64,000 nucleotides of DNA from an uncultured Flavobacteriaceae bacterium (GCA_947493175.1 CANLQD010000007.1:186001-250000); one strand, 5' to 3'. Shown: positions 34,234 to 44,048, numbered from the stretch's first letter. Translations and numbers: made by a program. The notes: generated by a model from the letters alone, not told the origin.

Positions 34234-34252
34234 AGGGCTTTGTATACATCGT

Positions 34253-34789
34253 TTATTTAGACTTTGAATCCGTATCAGCAATGTACATCAAAGTCATAAA
34301 TCTGTTGTAGTCAATCTCAAAATCCTCAACAGTCAAATATTCTATCATTGTACGAGCAATCATTTTTTGAGTGACTCTATGTTTCCCGAGTGTATATAAT
34401 TCTTGTTTTAATTTATACTGCTTTGAATCCAAGTACTCCTGTGATTGTAAAATCTCATTTTGACATTCAACTAACTCAGAGTTTTCTCCGGGGATTTCTC
34501 TATTTAAAAAACTGATTTTCTGCATGAAATTGTAGTCATTTGAAAAATCATATGCCCCTGTCTCTGCAATTCTCTTATAAAATTTCCAATAACCTTCTGC
34601 AGAGGACGATTCCAAAATCCCTTCCTCCATTAAGTGCTGTTCAAATTCAAAAATGATTGGCTTTAAGCTATCTTTTTCTTGTTCTGATAAAGCACTCATC
34701 ATACAGTCGAATAGCTTATCTTCAACTCTTTTAGATGGATTTTTACAAGATAGTAGGACAAATGCAGTTATCAATACTAGCAATCTCAT
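34253..34789 (-). CDS. Lipoprotein, unknown function
   Basis: 178 residues with a lipobox (MRLLVLITAFVLLSCKN); the mature domain is helical and acidic (FDCMMSALSEQEKDSLKPIIFEF). The C-terminal DSKSK* is encoded by the repeat at 34248. Confidence 0.7.
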   Translation of the reverse strand: MRLLVLITAFVLLSCKNPSKRVEDKLFDCMMSALSEQEKDSLKPIIFEFEQHLMEEGILESSSAEGYWKFYKRIAETGAYDFSNDYNFMQKISFLNREIPGENSELVECQNEILQSQEYLDSKQYKLKQELYTLGKHRVTQKMIARTMIEYLTVEDFEIDYNRFMTLMYIADTDSKSK

Positions 34790-34811
34790 TTAATCGTTTC
34801 TTTGAACTTTA

Positions 34812-35066
34812 TTAATTGTGAAACCAACTATAAATCTCTTCTGAAAGCTCCCGGCTTTGTTTCTTCGAAACGTCCAAGCCGTAAGCACTATTCAGCTCAC
34901 TTGAAATTATTCTATTTATTTTTTCCAAATCAGCACCATCCTGAAGACGTTTGATTAGATGATCGCTAAGTTTCAGAAAAGAAGTATTATTACCAGATGG
35001 CATTATATTGGTCTGATATATCATTTTACTCAGTTTCCGGGTTGAAAAATCATTCAGTGTCTTCAT
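34812..35066 (-). CDS. Small helical protein, unknown function
   Basis: 84 residues, helical (FSTRKLSKMIYQTNIMPSGN, then SKKQSRELSEEIYSWFHN). Flanked by repeats at 34793 and 35065. No family recognised. Confidence 0.6.
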   Translation of the reverse strand: MKTLNDFSTRKLSKMIYQTNIMPSGNNTSFLKLSDHLIKRLQDGADLEKINRIISSELNSAYGLDVSKKQSRELSEEIYSWFHN

Positions 35067-35102
35067 CCTTTATTTGAACTTTATATTTTTCAGGGTATTT
35101 AT

Positions 35103-35723
35103 CTAATACTGTCCTTTTTTATTCATCGTGTCATGCACCCAATTAACATGTTCCTTTGGTGATTTTGAAGCAAATTTTTCAAAAGTGCTAAATGTTCCAG
35201 GTGCAAAATCGTAGGGTTCACTATCATCTAAGTATGGTCCAGCTACTCCAACCATCCAGCCGTCTTTTGCGGCCCAATGCGGTTCCTCCATTTTGAACTT
35301 GAAGACGTTATAATCAAGGGTTCTTATTTGACCTTTCATCTCTTGCTCCTTTTGTACAGTCTTGACAAATTCAATATAATCGGGGCGATTTCCCAATTCA
35401 TTAGGATGAAGTAACCAAAAAACAAGTGACGCCTCTGCACTCGATAAGAAGTTTTTGTATTTATTGGGAAATATAGCAGTCCTATCCTGATTTTTAAGTA
35501 TTGAATATAGAGCTCCACGAGAAGCGTCATCCTCCGCTAGCTTTTGAATTAACTCTTTATCAGGTTCTAGGCCGTTGTCAAAAGTGTCTATTACCGGTTT
35601 CACCTTTTCAAAGATGTCCCTATCTCTTTTCTGAGTAGCCTTTATTGTCGCCCAGTATCGATAGACGATAAAAATTATAATAAGACCTACGATTCCTCCT
35701 AATATGTATAGTACTATTTCCAA
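35103..35723 (-). CDS. Membrane-anchored protein, unknown function, copy B
   Basis: 206 residues, nearly identical to the product of 15810-16430 (four substitutions seen: V/A near 12, A/T near 25, D/N near 54, N/Y near 138). The two copies are in the same orientation exactly 19,293 bp apart. The block also includes the next gene and both outer junctions fall at repeats. Confidence 0.7.
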   Translation of the reverse strand: MEIVLYILGGIVGLIIIFIVYRYWATIKATQKRDRDIFEKVKPVIDTFDNGLEPDKELIQKLAEDDASRGALYSILKNQDRTAIFPNKYKNFLSSAEASLVFWLLHPNELGNRPDYIEFVKTVQKEQEMKGQIRTLDYNVFKFKMEEPHWAAKDGWMVGVAGPYLDDSEPYDFAPGTFSTFEKFASKSPKEHVNWVHDTMNKKGQY

Positions 35724-35769
35724 TTATCTAATAATCATTGTCGTTTATTTGAACTTTCTTCAACATATT

Positions 35770-35979
35770 CTATTCAATGTAATCAAACTTTCGAGCGATT
35801 AAATCTACTACTAATGTCAGGCCAACTGGTATGATACCCCATATAAAGATGTAAAAACTGATGTATAAGATTTTGGCATCCCAAATACACATTAGAAATG
35901 ATATTGAAAAAGTTATCAGGAATATCCAAAATAGTTTTCTCAAAAGTCTTCTTATAAATACAATACACGGTTGAGACGT
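35770..35979 (-). pseudogene. Small membrane protein, copy B, start codon ATG to ACG
   Basis: Same frame as the gene at 16477-16686, but the start codon reads ACG (complement CGT at 35977-35979) instead of ATG. The rest of the frame is open. Translation is probably lost or very weak, so this copy is decaying, unless ACG or a later codon is used. Confidence 0.55.
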
Positions 35980-35985
35980 AATCGT

Positions 35986-37245
35986 TTATTTAAACTTTGA
36001 TTCAGTAGATGGAATGATTCTTTTGAGCTCCTCTAAAATTTTCTCATCTGCTTTTCTCGCGGTGACTGATTTACTCAAATACAACTTCGCAAAATTATTC
36101 AAAGATTGATACACCTCTTTTATTTTCTCGTTTTCGAATAATTCGACTTCTCCGCTAACAACTGTTAATACAGTATCTTTAAAGGTGTTGGGAAGATTTT
36201 TCAACCACCATAAAGGGTCATGGGCGATGGGTACTTCTTTGGCGGCTTTATACGATACCGTTATTTCTGCACAATAGTTCTCGTTATCGATATCAAGTAC
36301 TTGAACTTGGAAAGACGATTTGAAAATATTGGTTTTATTCGCATTTGAGTCCATCCAGATTTCACCCTCAGTCCAATGTTGGTCGTTTATATTACTGTGA
36401 CTAGCAATCAAATATGGTTTCCCATCGTTAATCCAATGTATTAAAACAGCAGATTCAGGAATTGCGGAATCCCAACCTTCTTTGGTCCTAAATTCAAAAG
36501 TATAGCTACCAATTTTTGCCATTAATATTCCCGGTTGTTCAGGATGGGACATTGATATCAACTTTATTGTTTTTGTACCATAGGAAGAAGGTTCAAACTC
36601 AAAATTGAAAATCCGATCTTTTGGCATCCAGCCTAATTTATCGACGAAAGGAGCGCATAATCTAGGGCCCACCCAGTCATAATCCGTATGATTTTTTGAA
36701 TGGACATTCATGGCACTCATGATGTCGAACTTATTGTAATATTCCCCAGGCTGACTCCATGTCGCCGCCTGTCTTTGGCTTAAATCAAAAGAATGGCCAA
36801 GCCCTAACAAGTGCCCAATTTCATGCGAGAGAAAAGTATGGTTATTAGCAACATCTTCGTTTGCCAAAATCCCACCTTGGGCTCCAGCATCCAATACATT
36901 GCCATTGAAAACCGTTATAACAAAGTCGTATTTGTCAATGTCGGCCTGATCGTAATTATTTAAAATTGCCTGGATAATTTTGCCGTATCTTCTTTGTCCT
37001 TCTGGATATTTGGCCTCGACATCTTGAATAAATCCACTTACTGTTTTTCGAATCAAATTCCAACCATTTACAGCGCTGCCATTTAGGTCTACGCTACCAT
37101 ATGAAATTTCACTCCAATAATCGTTAAGGGTCTCTCTTCCTATTCCTAAAAAAAGATTTCTGTAAAAGGCAACATTTTTTTTATCGTTTCCTGTTGTGTC
37201 TTCAAATTCGCAAAGAAATACACCGATCTTGATTGATTTTACCAT
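35986..37245 (-). CDS. Metzincin-type zinc metalloprotease
   Basis: 419 residues. The zinc motif HEIGHLLGLGH (HExxHxxGxxH) lies in FLSHEIGHLLGLGHSF near residue 140, and the following DIMSAM is the Met-turn. No signal peptide is present. The C-terminal ~150 residues hold a separate beta-rich region. The stop (SKFK*) comes from the repeat at 35981. Substrate unknown; could be a secreted toxin-like or processing protease. Confidence 0.82.
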   Translation of the reverse strand: MVKSIKIGVFLCEFEDTTGNDKKNVAFYRNLFLGIGRETLNDYWSEISYGSVDLNGSAVNGWNLIRKTVSGFIQDVEAKYPEGQRRYGKIIQAILNNYDQADIDKYDFVITVFNGNVLDAGAQGGILANEDVANNHTFLSHEIGHLLGLGHSFDLSQRQAATWSQPGEYYNKFDIMSAMNVHSKNHTDYDWVGPRLCAPFVDKLGWMPKDRIFNFEFEPSSYGTKTIKLISMSHPEQPGILMAKIGSYTFEFRTKEGWDSAIPESAVLIHWINDGKPYLIASHSNINDQHWTEGEIWMDSNANKTNIFKSSFQVQVLDIDNENYCAEITVSYKAAKEVPIAHDPLWWLKNLPNTFKDTVLTVVSGEVELFENEKIKEVYQSLNNFAKLYLSKSVTARKADEKILEELKRIIPSTESKFK

Positions 37246-37321
37246 CGTTTTTTTGTTTCACTTGACTTTCAGGATTGCAAAACTCTATTTCTACTCGTTT
37301 GGGAATTCTTTTATCGTTATT

Positions 37322-37522
37322 TTAAACTTTGATATTCATCTCTAGAAAAATTAATACTATGCCTATAAACCCATTGTAGATTTGATCCAGCCTCCGTTTA
37401 CGATTTTTGATTCCAAAAAACCTTAAATAGTTCCCTAGAATTGACGGATGCGATTTGAAAGAGGCATAAAGAAAATATACGCTGAAGGCAATCGCAATAA
37501 ATTCGAACAGTCTATATTTCAT
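37322..37522 (-). CDS. Small two-helix membrane protein, paralogue of 34015-34233
   Basis: 66 residues from the ATG at 37522 (MKYRLFEFIAIAFS). It is almost the same as the gene at 34015, with a shorter second helix because of a small deletion; a later frame makes the C-terminus MNIKV*, ending in the repeat at 37312. A duplicated cassette. Confidence 0.65.
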   Translation of the reverse strand: MKYRLFEFIAIAFSVYFLYASFKSHPSILGNYLRFFGIKNRKRRLDQIYNGFIGIVLIFLEMNIKV

Positions 37523-37620
37523 AGGACTTTGTACACATCTTTTTTTGAAGCTTAACAACTTTAAGTATCGGAGTGGCTTCTCAGAGGGTGTGTGCTATAA
37601 ACCGTGTTGAGTTCAGTTTT

Positions 37621-38889
37621 TCACCACATCATTATTGGTTCATCTTTCCATAAAATCAATCTGAACTCTTCATAATGATTCCCATTTCCAATTGTATGGT
37701 TGTCTCTGTGCCCCTGTCCCAATTGTAATTTATGAACCATACCGGTGCATGAACCGACCCATAAAGTCTTTTCATCATCAGAAATTGCAAGCCCACATAA
37801 CGTTGAGCCTAGAAAATGTCTCCAAATACATTCTCCTAACTGATTGAAAGCTTTCACATATCCATATGCATCTCCTAAAATGTATAAGTCTTTTGTGGTC
37901 AATCCGACATACACCCGCATACCATCATCAATAACTTTATAGTTGTCACTTTCCCCATATGCTTCAACCTTTAAACCATCCATATTTTCGGTTGAAACTC
38001 CAATGGTAATACCATTGTAAAAATGGCAAGAGTTAGTTATTAACTGCTTGTCATCCGATGAGAAAAGACAAAAGTGGGGATAAGAAGATTGGGGGCCAAT
38101 TTCTCCGATTTGCTTTCCATTTTGATTCAATATTCTATGATCTGAACATTGATCACCAACGACAATATGTTCATTGGAACTCGAGATTGTGGCATTCCCC
38201 ATATCTATGTTAGAAGTCCATTCTTCATCCTCTAAATCCGGTACAGGGTGAATCATTTTTTCTTCATTGACCGATACAATATAAATCCCTTCGGAAGTGG
38301 TCAATAGAATTTTAAATCCATCATTGAAGGGTATCAGATTTGTGATTCCTAATCCTTTAGTTTGTGATAATTCAAATGTCTGAATGATGCTTCCCTGCCA
38401 TCCTTGCGTTGTCACTATCTTATTGTTGGAAACAATCGCAAAAATATTATTCCTATTAGACTTTCCAATTGCATCAATTGATGAATCAAGTTGAATTACC
38501 TGGCGGTCATTAAGCAAGTAAGCTTGGCGTTTTTGATATGCCGTACCAATAAGAAAAATGACCTTGTTGTCTTCTATAAAATGAAGTTGTTCAATGCTCT
38601 GTCCCTTTGATTCAAAAAGCTTTATTAAAGGAGTATGTGCTGGAGGATAATCAGTCCTGAATTCCTGTATCGAACCATTTTTGTTCGCCTCTTTTAGAAG
38701 TTTGATGACATCATCCGTTAAATGATCTCTTTTATCCTCGGGTTCTTTTCCTTTCCAATTATCCCAGCCATTTTTTTCTCCGAATTCGACCATTTCATTT
38801 ACCTCGGTAGCATAACGACTTCCCAATCTGTTCCACTCCTCCTTGGGGCTAGGTTTATCATTTTTTTTATTGAAAAAGTTGAATTTCAT
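37621..38889 (-). CDS. Beta-propeller-like protein, unknown function
   Basis: 422 residues. After an N-terminal charged helical region, the protein has recurring strand blocks (FAIVSNNKIVTTQGWQGS, KTLWVGSCTGMVHKL) typical of WD40/PQQ-type beta-propellers. No signal peptide. It fills a cassette starting at the repeat at 38888 (MKFNFFNKKND). Function unknown; propellers usually bind proteins. Confidence 0.65.
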   Translation of the reverse strand: MKFNFFNKKNDKPSPKEEWNRLGSRYATEVNEMVEFGEKNGWDNWKGKEPEDKRDHLTDDVIKLLKEANKNGSIQEFRTDYPPAHTPLIKLFESKGQSIEQLHFIEDNKVIFLIGTAYQKRQAYLLNDRQVIQLDSSIDAIGKSNRNNIFAIVSNNKIVTTQGWQGSIIQTFELSQTKGLGITNLIPFNDGFKILLTTSEGIYIVSVNEEKMIHPVPDLEDEEWTSNIDMGNATISSSNEHIVVGDQCSDHRILNQNGKQIGEIGPQSSYPHFCLFSSDDKQLITNSCHFYNGITIGVSTENMDGLKVEAYGESDNYKVIDDGMRVYVGLTTKDLYILGDAYGYVKAFNQLGECIWRHFLGSTLCGLAISDDEKTLWVGSCTGMVHKLQLGQGHRDNHTIGNGNHYEEFRLILWKDEPIMMW

Positions 38890-38906
38890 CGTTTTATTGA
38901 ACTTTG

Positions 38907-39476
38907 CTATTCGATATAGTACCTGACCATCGGTCGATGTTTCGATGTCCTATCTACGATTTTGAAACCTGCCTTCTCAAACGTTCTGAAATGACCAATC
39001 CATAAAAATCCATCTGGCATATTATCTTGCGTGGGAATAGTTGGATACGCTTCCAAAATCTTAATCCTCTCCTGTTTGGCATATTCAATAGCTCCCTTCA
39101 AAAGCATGACCGAAATACCGTGTTTCCTGAACTCTTTGGCAACAAACGTACATGGTATCGACCATACTTCTTTATCATCAATGGGTTTATGGACTCTTGA
39201 CTTCTCCAATCTTTTAAAGTCTTGCCTAGGGGAAAGTGCACACCAAGCAACCGGAGTATCTTCATAAAAACCGATTAAACCTGTGGGCTTTTTGTCCGAA
39301 ACCAATTGTTTCAAGGCAATTTTATTTCCGTCATTGGACTTACCTTCTTCATGATCGGATTTATTTAACCTGAAATGCATACACCAACAATTGGCGCCTG
39401 CTCCTTTTTCACCAAAAAGCTCAAGCAGTTTTCCCCAATTATTATTTGTTAAGGGTTCAATTCTAAAATTCGTCAT
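38907..39476 (-). CDS. GNAT-family N-acetyltransferase
   Basis: 189 residues with a GNAT fold (CTFVAKEFRKHGISVMLLKGAIEYAKQ, the acetyl-CoA loop with R-x-x-G replaced by RKHGIS). N-terminal NNNWGKLLELFGEKG and AWCALSPRQDF fit the YnaD/GNAT family found next to mobile genes. Unknown substrate. Confidence 0.82.
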   Translation of the reverse strand: MTNFRIEPLTNNNWGKLLELFGEKGAGANCWCMHFRLNKSDHEEGKSNDGNKIALKQLVSDKKPTGLIGFYEDTPVAWCALSPRQDFKRLEKSRVHKPIDDKEVWSIPCTFVAKEFRKHGISVMLLKGAIEYAKQERIKILEAYPTIPTQDNMPDGFLWIGHFRTFEKAGFKIVDRTSKHRPMVRYYIE

Positions 39477-39539
39477 GATACCAATAGAAACTTAAGCAAC
39501 ATTTAATAATTAATCCTTTGTTTAAACTTTTAAGATTAT

Positions 39540-40097
39540 TTATTTCTTTCGGTATACCCTTAAATTATAAAGGAACTCAAATTCATCATGGGGCAAATGC
39601 TCAATTATGGTCAATTCATTTTTTGTTATATCCTCAATTTCCCATTCGTCACCTTCAAATACCATTAATTGGCCATTAGCCTTAAGTTTCTCTAAAAGTC
39701 CAGGTGCTAGATTGTCAATTGGCACATTGTATTTTGGTTCTTTGAATTTGAACTTTAACACCTTTTCTCCTTTGTCGTAACTCCATGTCCCAGTTTCACA
39801 TTCCCCAGGACAATTATATTCTGCATACGTCCCATCTTCATTAATCTCGACACTTGGTCTAGCCACATATTCCGTCGCATTAATCGTATCATTAACTTTT
39901 AATTTTCGTTCCTGAATCACTTTGCTTTTTGTTGAGTCCATTAGTCTCTTGAACTCCCAAACTCCAACTATACGTTTTTCAATAGTTTTTGATGATTTGC
40001 TAGTTTTGATTTGGTCTATAAGCCTTTCATTGGTCTCTCTCATTTGACCATAACTTATAGCTGATACTATTAAAAAAGGAATCATGAGTTTTCTCAT
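39540..40097 (-). CDS. Secreted lipocalin-like protein
   Basis: 185 residues with signal peptide (MRKLMIPFLIVSAISYGQ). The sequence KRIVGVWEFKRLMDSTKS, then GTYAEYNCPGECETGTWSYDKGEKVLKFKF is the lipocalin-like pattern common in Bacteroidota. Flanked by repeats. Confidence 0.7.
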   Translation of the reverse strand: MRKLMIPFLIVSAISYGQMRETNERLIDQIKTSKSSKTIEKRIVGVWEFKRLMDSTKSKVIQERKLKVNDTINATEYVARPSVEINEDGTYAEYNCPGECETGTWSYDKGEKVLKFKFKEPKYNVPIDNLAPGLLEKLKANGQLMVFEGDEWEIEDITKNELTIIEHLPHDEFEFLYNLRVYRKK

Positions 40098-40228
40098 TGC
40101 AGGTAATGTGATAGTAAATAAATTGTTTGTGCTTTCTTATTTGGCAATTCTAATTAATCGAATTACTAATCCTTTTTTTGAACTTTGGTTTAACTCAGTT
40201 CTTTGTTACCTCCTGGCTTTTTTCCACT

Positions 40229-40540
40229 TTATTCTATTCGTTCAGGCTCTTTCTCTTCGTTCGGTTTTATGCTCAATTTAATTCCAATAATTATTATTTG
40301 AATAATCCCAATTATCCAATAAGTTGGAAACCTCAAATAGGTGTAAACAACTTCAAAACTATCCATCCATTCCCCAACAATTTGTAATTCAACTAACATT
40401 GAAATAAATGGAAGAAAAAACCCAAATACGAGTCCCCCTGTAAAACAACCTACTTTTTTCTCAATACTTGATTTCCAATATTTGATATTGAGGATAATCA
40501 AAAGACCAAAAATAACATAGTCAAAATATCCAATTAACAT
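40229..40540 (-). CDS. Three-helix membrane protein
   Basis: 103 residues with three hydrophobic segments (about 3-19, 30-50, 70-92). Unknown. It lies between repeats at 40168 and 40618, although its ATG is some 80 bp away from the latter. Confidence 0.6.
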   Translation of the reverse strand: MLIGYFDYVIFGLLIILNIKYWKSSIEKKVGCFTGGLVFGFFLPFISMLVELQIVGEWMDSFEVVYTYLRFPTYWIIGIIQIIIIGIKLSIKPNEEKEPERIE

Positions 40541-40648
40541 TTATGATTCGGTTTGCAAAGTAGATATATAAGGATACACCGTTGGTTCTTCGCATAATTA
40601 ATTTCAATTTTCAGGTCATGATTTATTTGAACTTTAAATATTATTCTC

Positions 40649-40972
40649 TTAGGATAATTGTTTTAGCTCAATTATTCTTTCACTTAAGAATTTGTCAATA
40701 AAACCACCTAACGCTTTAACGCTTAAATCATCTTGAATAACAGTATGATCGCTTCCTGTTTGGATAACTATAAACTCAATTTCGAGATATTTCATGAACC
40801 CAAAATACATAAATATTTTTCCAGTAAAAAAATCTGAAACGAACTCAATTCCTTCACTATTGGGATAGTTTTCATTTCTTTCATATGACTCTGTTTTTAT
40901 ACAATATCTACTGGAAATTTCATGCACCTCAAAGGCGGATTTAATAACATCAAGGTAGTCGGGATTCTTCAA
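40649..40972 (-). CDS. Hypothetical protein
   Basis: 107 residues, soluble (MKNPDYLDVIKSAFEVHEIS). It carries no signal peptide and no recognised domain. Flanked by repeats at 40618 and 41009. Confidence 0.6.
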   Translation of the reverse strand: MKNPDYLDVIKSAFEVHEISSRYCIKTESYERNENYPNSEGIEFVSDFFTGKIFMYFGFMKYLEIEFIVIQTGSDHTVIQDDLSVKALGGFIDKFLSERIIELKQLS

Positions 40973-41121
40973 ATTTGTCTAGGCTTCTATTTTTGGATTA
41001 CATCTTTCATCCTTTATTTAGACTTTAATTAAGATAATTAGCTAGCTCAGAAAAAAGCAATTGAGTCATCCTTGATGTTATTCAGTAACGATTAAGGAAC
41101 TTAAATTAAGTCGTTGAAAGC

Positions 41122-41874
41122 TTACCATATATCTTTTGTCCTAATATAACCGCTTTTACTCTTATCGATAGTCTCCACTTTGCACCAATGCTTCGTTTTA
41201 ATAAGTACTAAAAGTTTATCTCCTTTATCAATAGATGAGCTTTGATTTAAGAAACCAGTTGTTCCATTTGGTCTATTCTCGATTTCTTCGAACACCCTTG
41301 TTTTTCTTTTTGTCAGAGACATGAAAGACTTATCTTTTGATGGTTTTTTAGTTTTATAAGTTAAATTCGAAGGCGATTTTTTAGGTTTATTTTTATATTC
41401 AGTTTTATTCTGGACAAGTGTACTACTTCCTAAAACAAGAGTGTTATTATCGTAATCAAAAGTGAATTTACCAAATCTACTCAAAGCAGACTGGCCTAGT
41501 AATAAAGGAGCAGAAAGCGAATGAACGATTGAAGCCTCTACGTTGAATATTTTCTTATTACCAATCTCCAGCTCTTTAATAATAATAGTAGTTCCTTCCA
41601 CAATATCGCCATTGGCAATTTGATAATACGTTGAACCCCTTAAATCACTCTTTTCTAAGTATTTATTTTTCAACATAAAGTGCGCCTCTGATAATGAAAT
41701 GGAAACATCACTTGCTCCAGTATCAAAAATGAAATCTAATTTAAGGTCATTAACCTTACACGGTACAGTATATATATCATTTGATTTTTGAATTTTTATT
41801 ACATCTTGGGTGTAGACATAAAATGGAGAAGATAGTATCATCAAAATCAGATAATTAACAAAAATAGTTTTCAT
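41122..41874 (-). CDS. Retropepsin-like aspartyl protease with SH3-like tail
   Basis: 250 residues from the ATG at 41874 (MKTIFVNYLILMIL...), next to a degenerate repeat; an upstream start at 41937 is less likely. A signal peptide is followed by FIFDTGASDVSIS, the D-T-G-A active-site motif of retropepsin-type proteases (dimeric enzymes), then LLLGQSALSRFG. The C-terminal ~60 residues (LVLIKTKHWCKVETIDKSKSGYIRTKDIW) form an SH3b-like domain, possibly for cell-wall binding. Confidence 0.8.
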   Translation of the reverse strand: MKTIFVNYLILMILSSPFYVYTQDVIKIQKSNDIYTVPCKVNDLKLDFIFDTGASDVSISLSEAHFMLKNKYLEKSDLRGSTYYQIANGDIVEGTTIIIKELEIGNKKIFNVEASIVHSLSAPLLLGQSALSRFGKFTFDYDNNTLVLGSSTLVQNKTEYKNKPKKSPSNLTYKTKKPSKDKSFMSLTKRKTRVFEEIENRPNGTTGFLNQSSSIDKGDKLLVLIKTKHWCKVETIDKSKSGYIRTKDIW

Positions 41875-41958
41875 ATTATGCTTTATGTAAACTTTCAAAT
41901 GGATTATTGAGTTGAATGTGAAAACATTGTACTTCATTTTTATGGTGTTCTTTAGATT

Positions 41959-42528
41959 CTAAAAGTCTTTTTCAAAACCGTTTTCATCGTTTTCGTCCAA
42001 TTCTTTTATTTCAATATTATTGATAAGTCCATCATTATGTATTCTATGAAAGTCTCTTAACCTATGATATAAATCGAGTAATATTGGTTTGAAATGATTG
42101 TCAATGCGACTATCAGATATACCTCGATTTTTCATATTACGTATTTCGATTTCATAGGTTTCAGCCTCAATCTTTCTAATTTCGGCTCTTTCTTTAGCAT
42201 TGGGTATATAATGTTTTATTAAAGCGACGACAGCCGTAATTGCTCCCGCGGATATAAGTAGTTCTATTGCACCAGGCGAACTATATTTTATTTTATGTAC
42301 TGGTATATCTGTAGTTTTAAGTTCAAAGTTCTTTATATCATACCCCTTTTTAATATCCTCACTTGAACTTGAATCACTCTCCTTATTAAGATTATCGTAG
42401 TATGTAACAGCTTTTTCAATTAAGTCAAGATAATCGACAAAATCATTGGCTTTCCATTTACCCCTTATGTTTGTTACCAATAGTTTGTCTTCTTCAACCT
42501 TTGGTGTTTCTGCTAATAGTGTTGCCAT
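41959..42528 (-). CDS. Hypothetical protein next to the pAgo unit
   Basis: 189 residues, soluble with one hydrophobic stretch (AIELLISAGAITAVVALI) near residue 90 and a charged coiled-coil-like region after it (RAEIRKIEAETYEIEIRNMKNRG). No family recognised. Its ATG overlaps a degenerate repeat (42526-42543). It may be a separate cassette or a third gene of the pAgo operon. Confidence 0.6.
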   Translation of the reverse strand: MATLLAETPKVEEDKLLVTNIRGKWKANDFVDYLDLIEKAVTYYDNLNKESDSSSSEDIKKGYDIKNFELKTTDIPVHKIKYSSPGAIELLISAGAITAVVALIKHYIPNAKERAEIRKIEAETYEIEIRNMKNRGISDSRIDNHFKPILLDLYHRLRDFHRIHNDGLINNIEIKELDENDENGFEKDF

Positions 42529-42629
42529 TTATTTTAACTTTTTCCATTTCATATTATAATAACATTGTATTTTTCTCATGTCTTACCCACACGGATTATA
42601 AAGTATTGTAGCCTTCTGTGCCGTACCGC

Positions 42630-44048
42630 TTACATGTAAAAGCTATATCTCACTTTTGGTGTAAAGTCTTCGACATACTTTAATATTTCACCGACCGATT
42701 CGCTTGAGCTAATAGTGATAGGTAATTTCCTATCAAATCTTGTGCTGTTCCAATTAATTTTAGACAACATCAAAATTTCTCTCGCAACCAATTCCGCATC
42801 GCCTACAGAGGAAAAAAATCGTATTTGAAGAGGTGATGGAATATAAGAACCTCTATAGGTATTATAATGAGGTACAAATCCTCTTGTATACAAAATCCTT
42901 ATATCATTATTGAGCGTAAAAAGAGTTCCGCGATTAGGCGGATAAATATCTTTGCTTGTTATCCTCACAGGAGAGGGCATTATAGTTACTAATTCCAATG
43001 AATGGATAGAATGCTTTTTAGCAGCTTTTTTAAACCCGTTGATCTCTTCATTCGAAAAGTTGGAAGATTTATGCAGGACTACTCGTTTAGGAAAATGTTT
43101 CAGCGCATCATAATATTCAAGCATTCCTCTGTCTAGCAATTCAAAGGCCTTATCATTTGAAAGATGTGGAGTTCTGTCTGCCTTGTGGATTTGTGCTTCT
43201 CCACCCCTTAATATTATGCCATTACCGTGCTCATTAAAAATTTGTGCCGAACTTGTCTGTAACGTAGCTGTATCTCGAGATTTGTAAAAAGAAATACCCG
43301 CAAAACAAGTGTGGGAATAATCTTCCCTTGAAAGTGCCCACGGTATTCCTCCAGCTTTGTAGTACATAGCACTAAAGAAGTTCCAGTACCTAGAGGCAAT
43401 ATCTGTGGTTGAATCAATTTCTGAAGAGGTCTTATCTAAAATTAATTGCAAGGGAATATTATAGGGCATCGATGCTGCCTTTAATTTTCTCCTAAAATTA
43501 AATTCAACTAAATCTTTAAGTTCATTATCTAATTCATCATTATTCCCTTGGTTGGATATGTCATCATATCCAGCACCCATAGCAAGAATATCATCGTTTA
43601 TACAGCATATGATAACGTCAACTTTTTTATTCAGTGCAAGGTATTTTATCTCTTTGACAAATAAAGAGGTGAGAAAATCAATGCATTCAACTTGGTTTAA
43701 AGCGCTCTCGACAGCGGATTCGAATTCTTCCGGTAGAATGGGTCGACACATACTCTCATCATACTCAATTTCCGTATAAAATCCATGTTCAGAATTAAAT
43801 CCTGGCCAGGGTTCACGATATGTTCCAGAAGAGTTTTTCTTAACTTCTACTCTACTTCTTCCTCTTTCTACCCAGGTTGTAGCAAGCCTGATACTATCGG
43901 CTCTTCCTACAAAACCTATTCTTATCTGTTTAGGTCTAAGCTGGTTTAAGTCATACGGGCCGTATAACATAATACCAGTCGTAGGATCCACGTGCGATCC
44001 ATTACCGAATATTAATTCAGGTTCTTTTATTGAAATTCCACTTATCAT
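42630..44048 (-). CDS. Short prokaryotic Argonaute (MID-PIWI protein)
   Basis: 472 residues, the size of short pAgos, which hold MID and PIWI domains only. Characteristic stretches: NIPLQLILDKTS (MID), GIPWALSREDYSHTCFAGISF (PIWI beta-strands), FPKRVVLHKSSNFSNEEI and a C-terminal RYSFYM. Short pAgos are usually catalytically inactive and use a guide to sense invading nucleic acid, then activate a partner. The gene overlaps its partner by 4 bp (ATGA), so the two are co-translated. Confidence 0.85.
   Translation of the reverse strand: MISGISIKEPELIFGNGSHVDPTTGIMLYGPYDLNQLRPKQIRIGFVGRADSIRLATTWVERGRSRVEVKKNSSGTYREPWPGFNSEHGFYTEIEYDESMCRPILPEEFESAVESALNQVECIDFLTSLFVKEIKYLALNKKVDVIICCINDDILAMGAGYDDISNQGNNDELDNELKDLVEFNFRRKLKAASMPYNIPLQLILDKTSSEIDSTTDIASRYWNFFSAMYYKAGGIPWALSREDYSHTCFAGISFYKSRDTATLQTSSAQIFNEHGNGIILRGGEAQIHKADRTPHLSNDKAFELLDRGMLEYYDALKHFPKRVVLHKSSNFSNEEINGFKKAAKKHSIHSLELVTIMPSPVRITSKDIYPPNRGTLFTLNNDIRILYTRGFVPHYNTYRGSYIPSPLQIRFFSSVGDAELVAREILMLSKINWNSTRFDRKLPITISSSESVGEILKYVEDFTPKVRYSFYM

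Noticed and set aside
35783..35968. 61-residue frame in the second copy of the duplicated block
   Set aside because: It is in a different frame from the homologous gene (16477-16686) and lacks its membrane pattern; the real, ACG-started frame is at 35770-35979.
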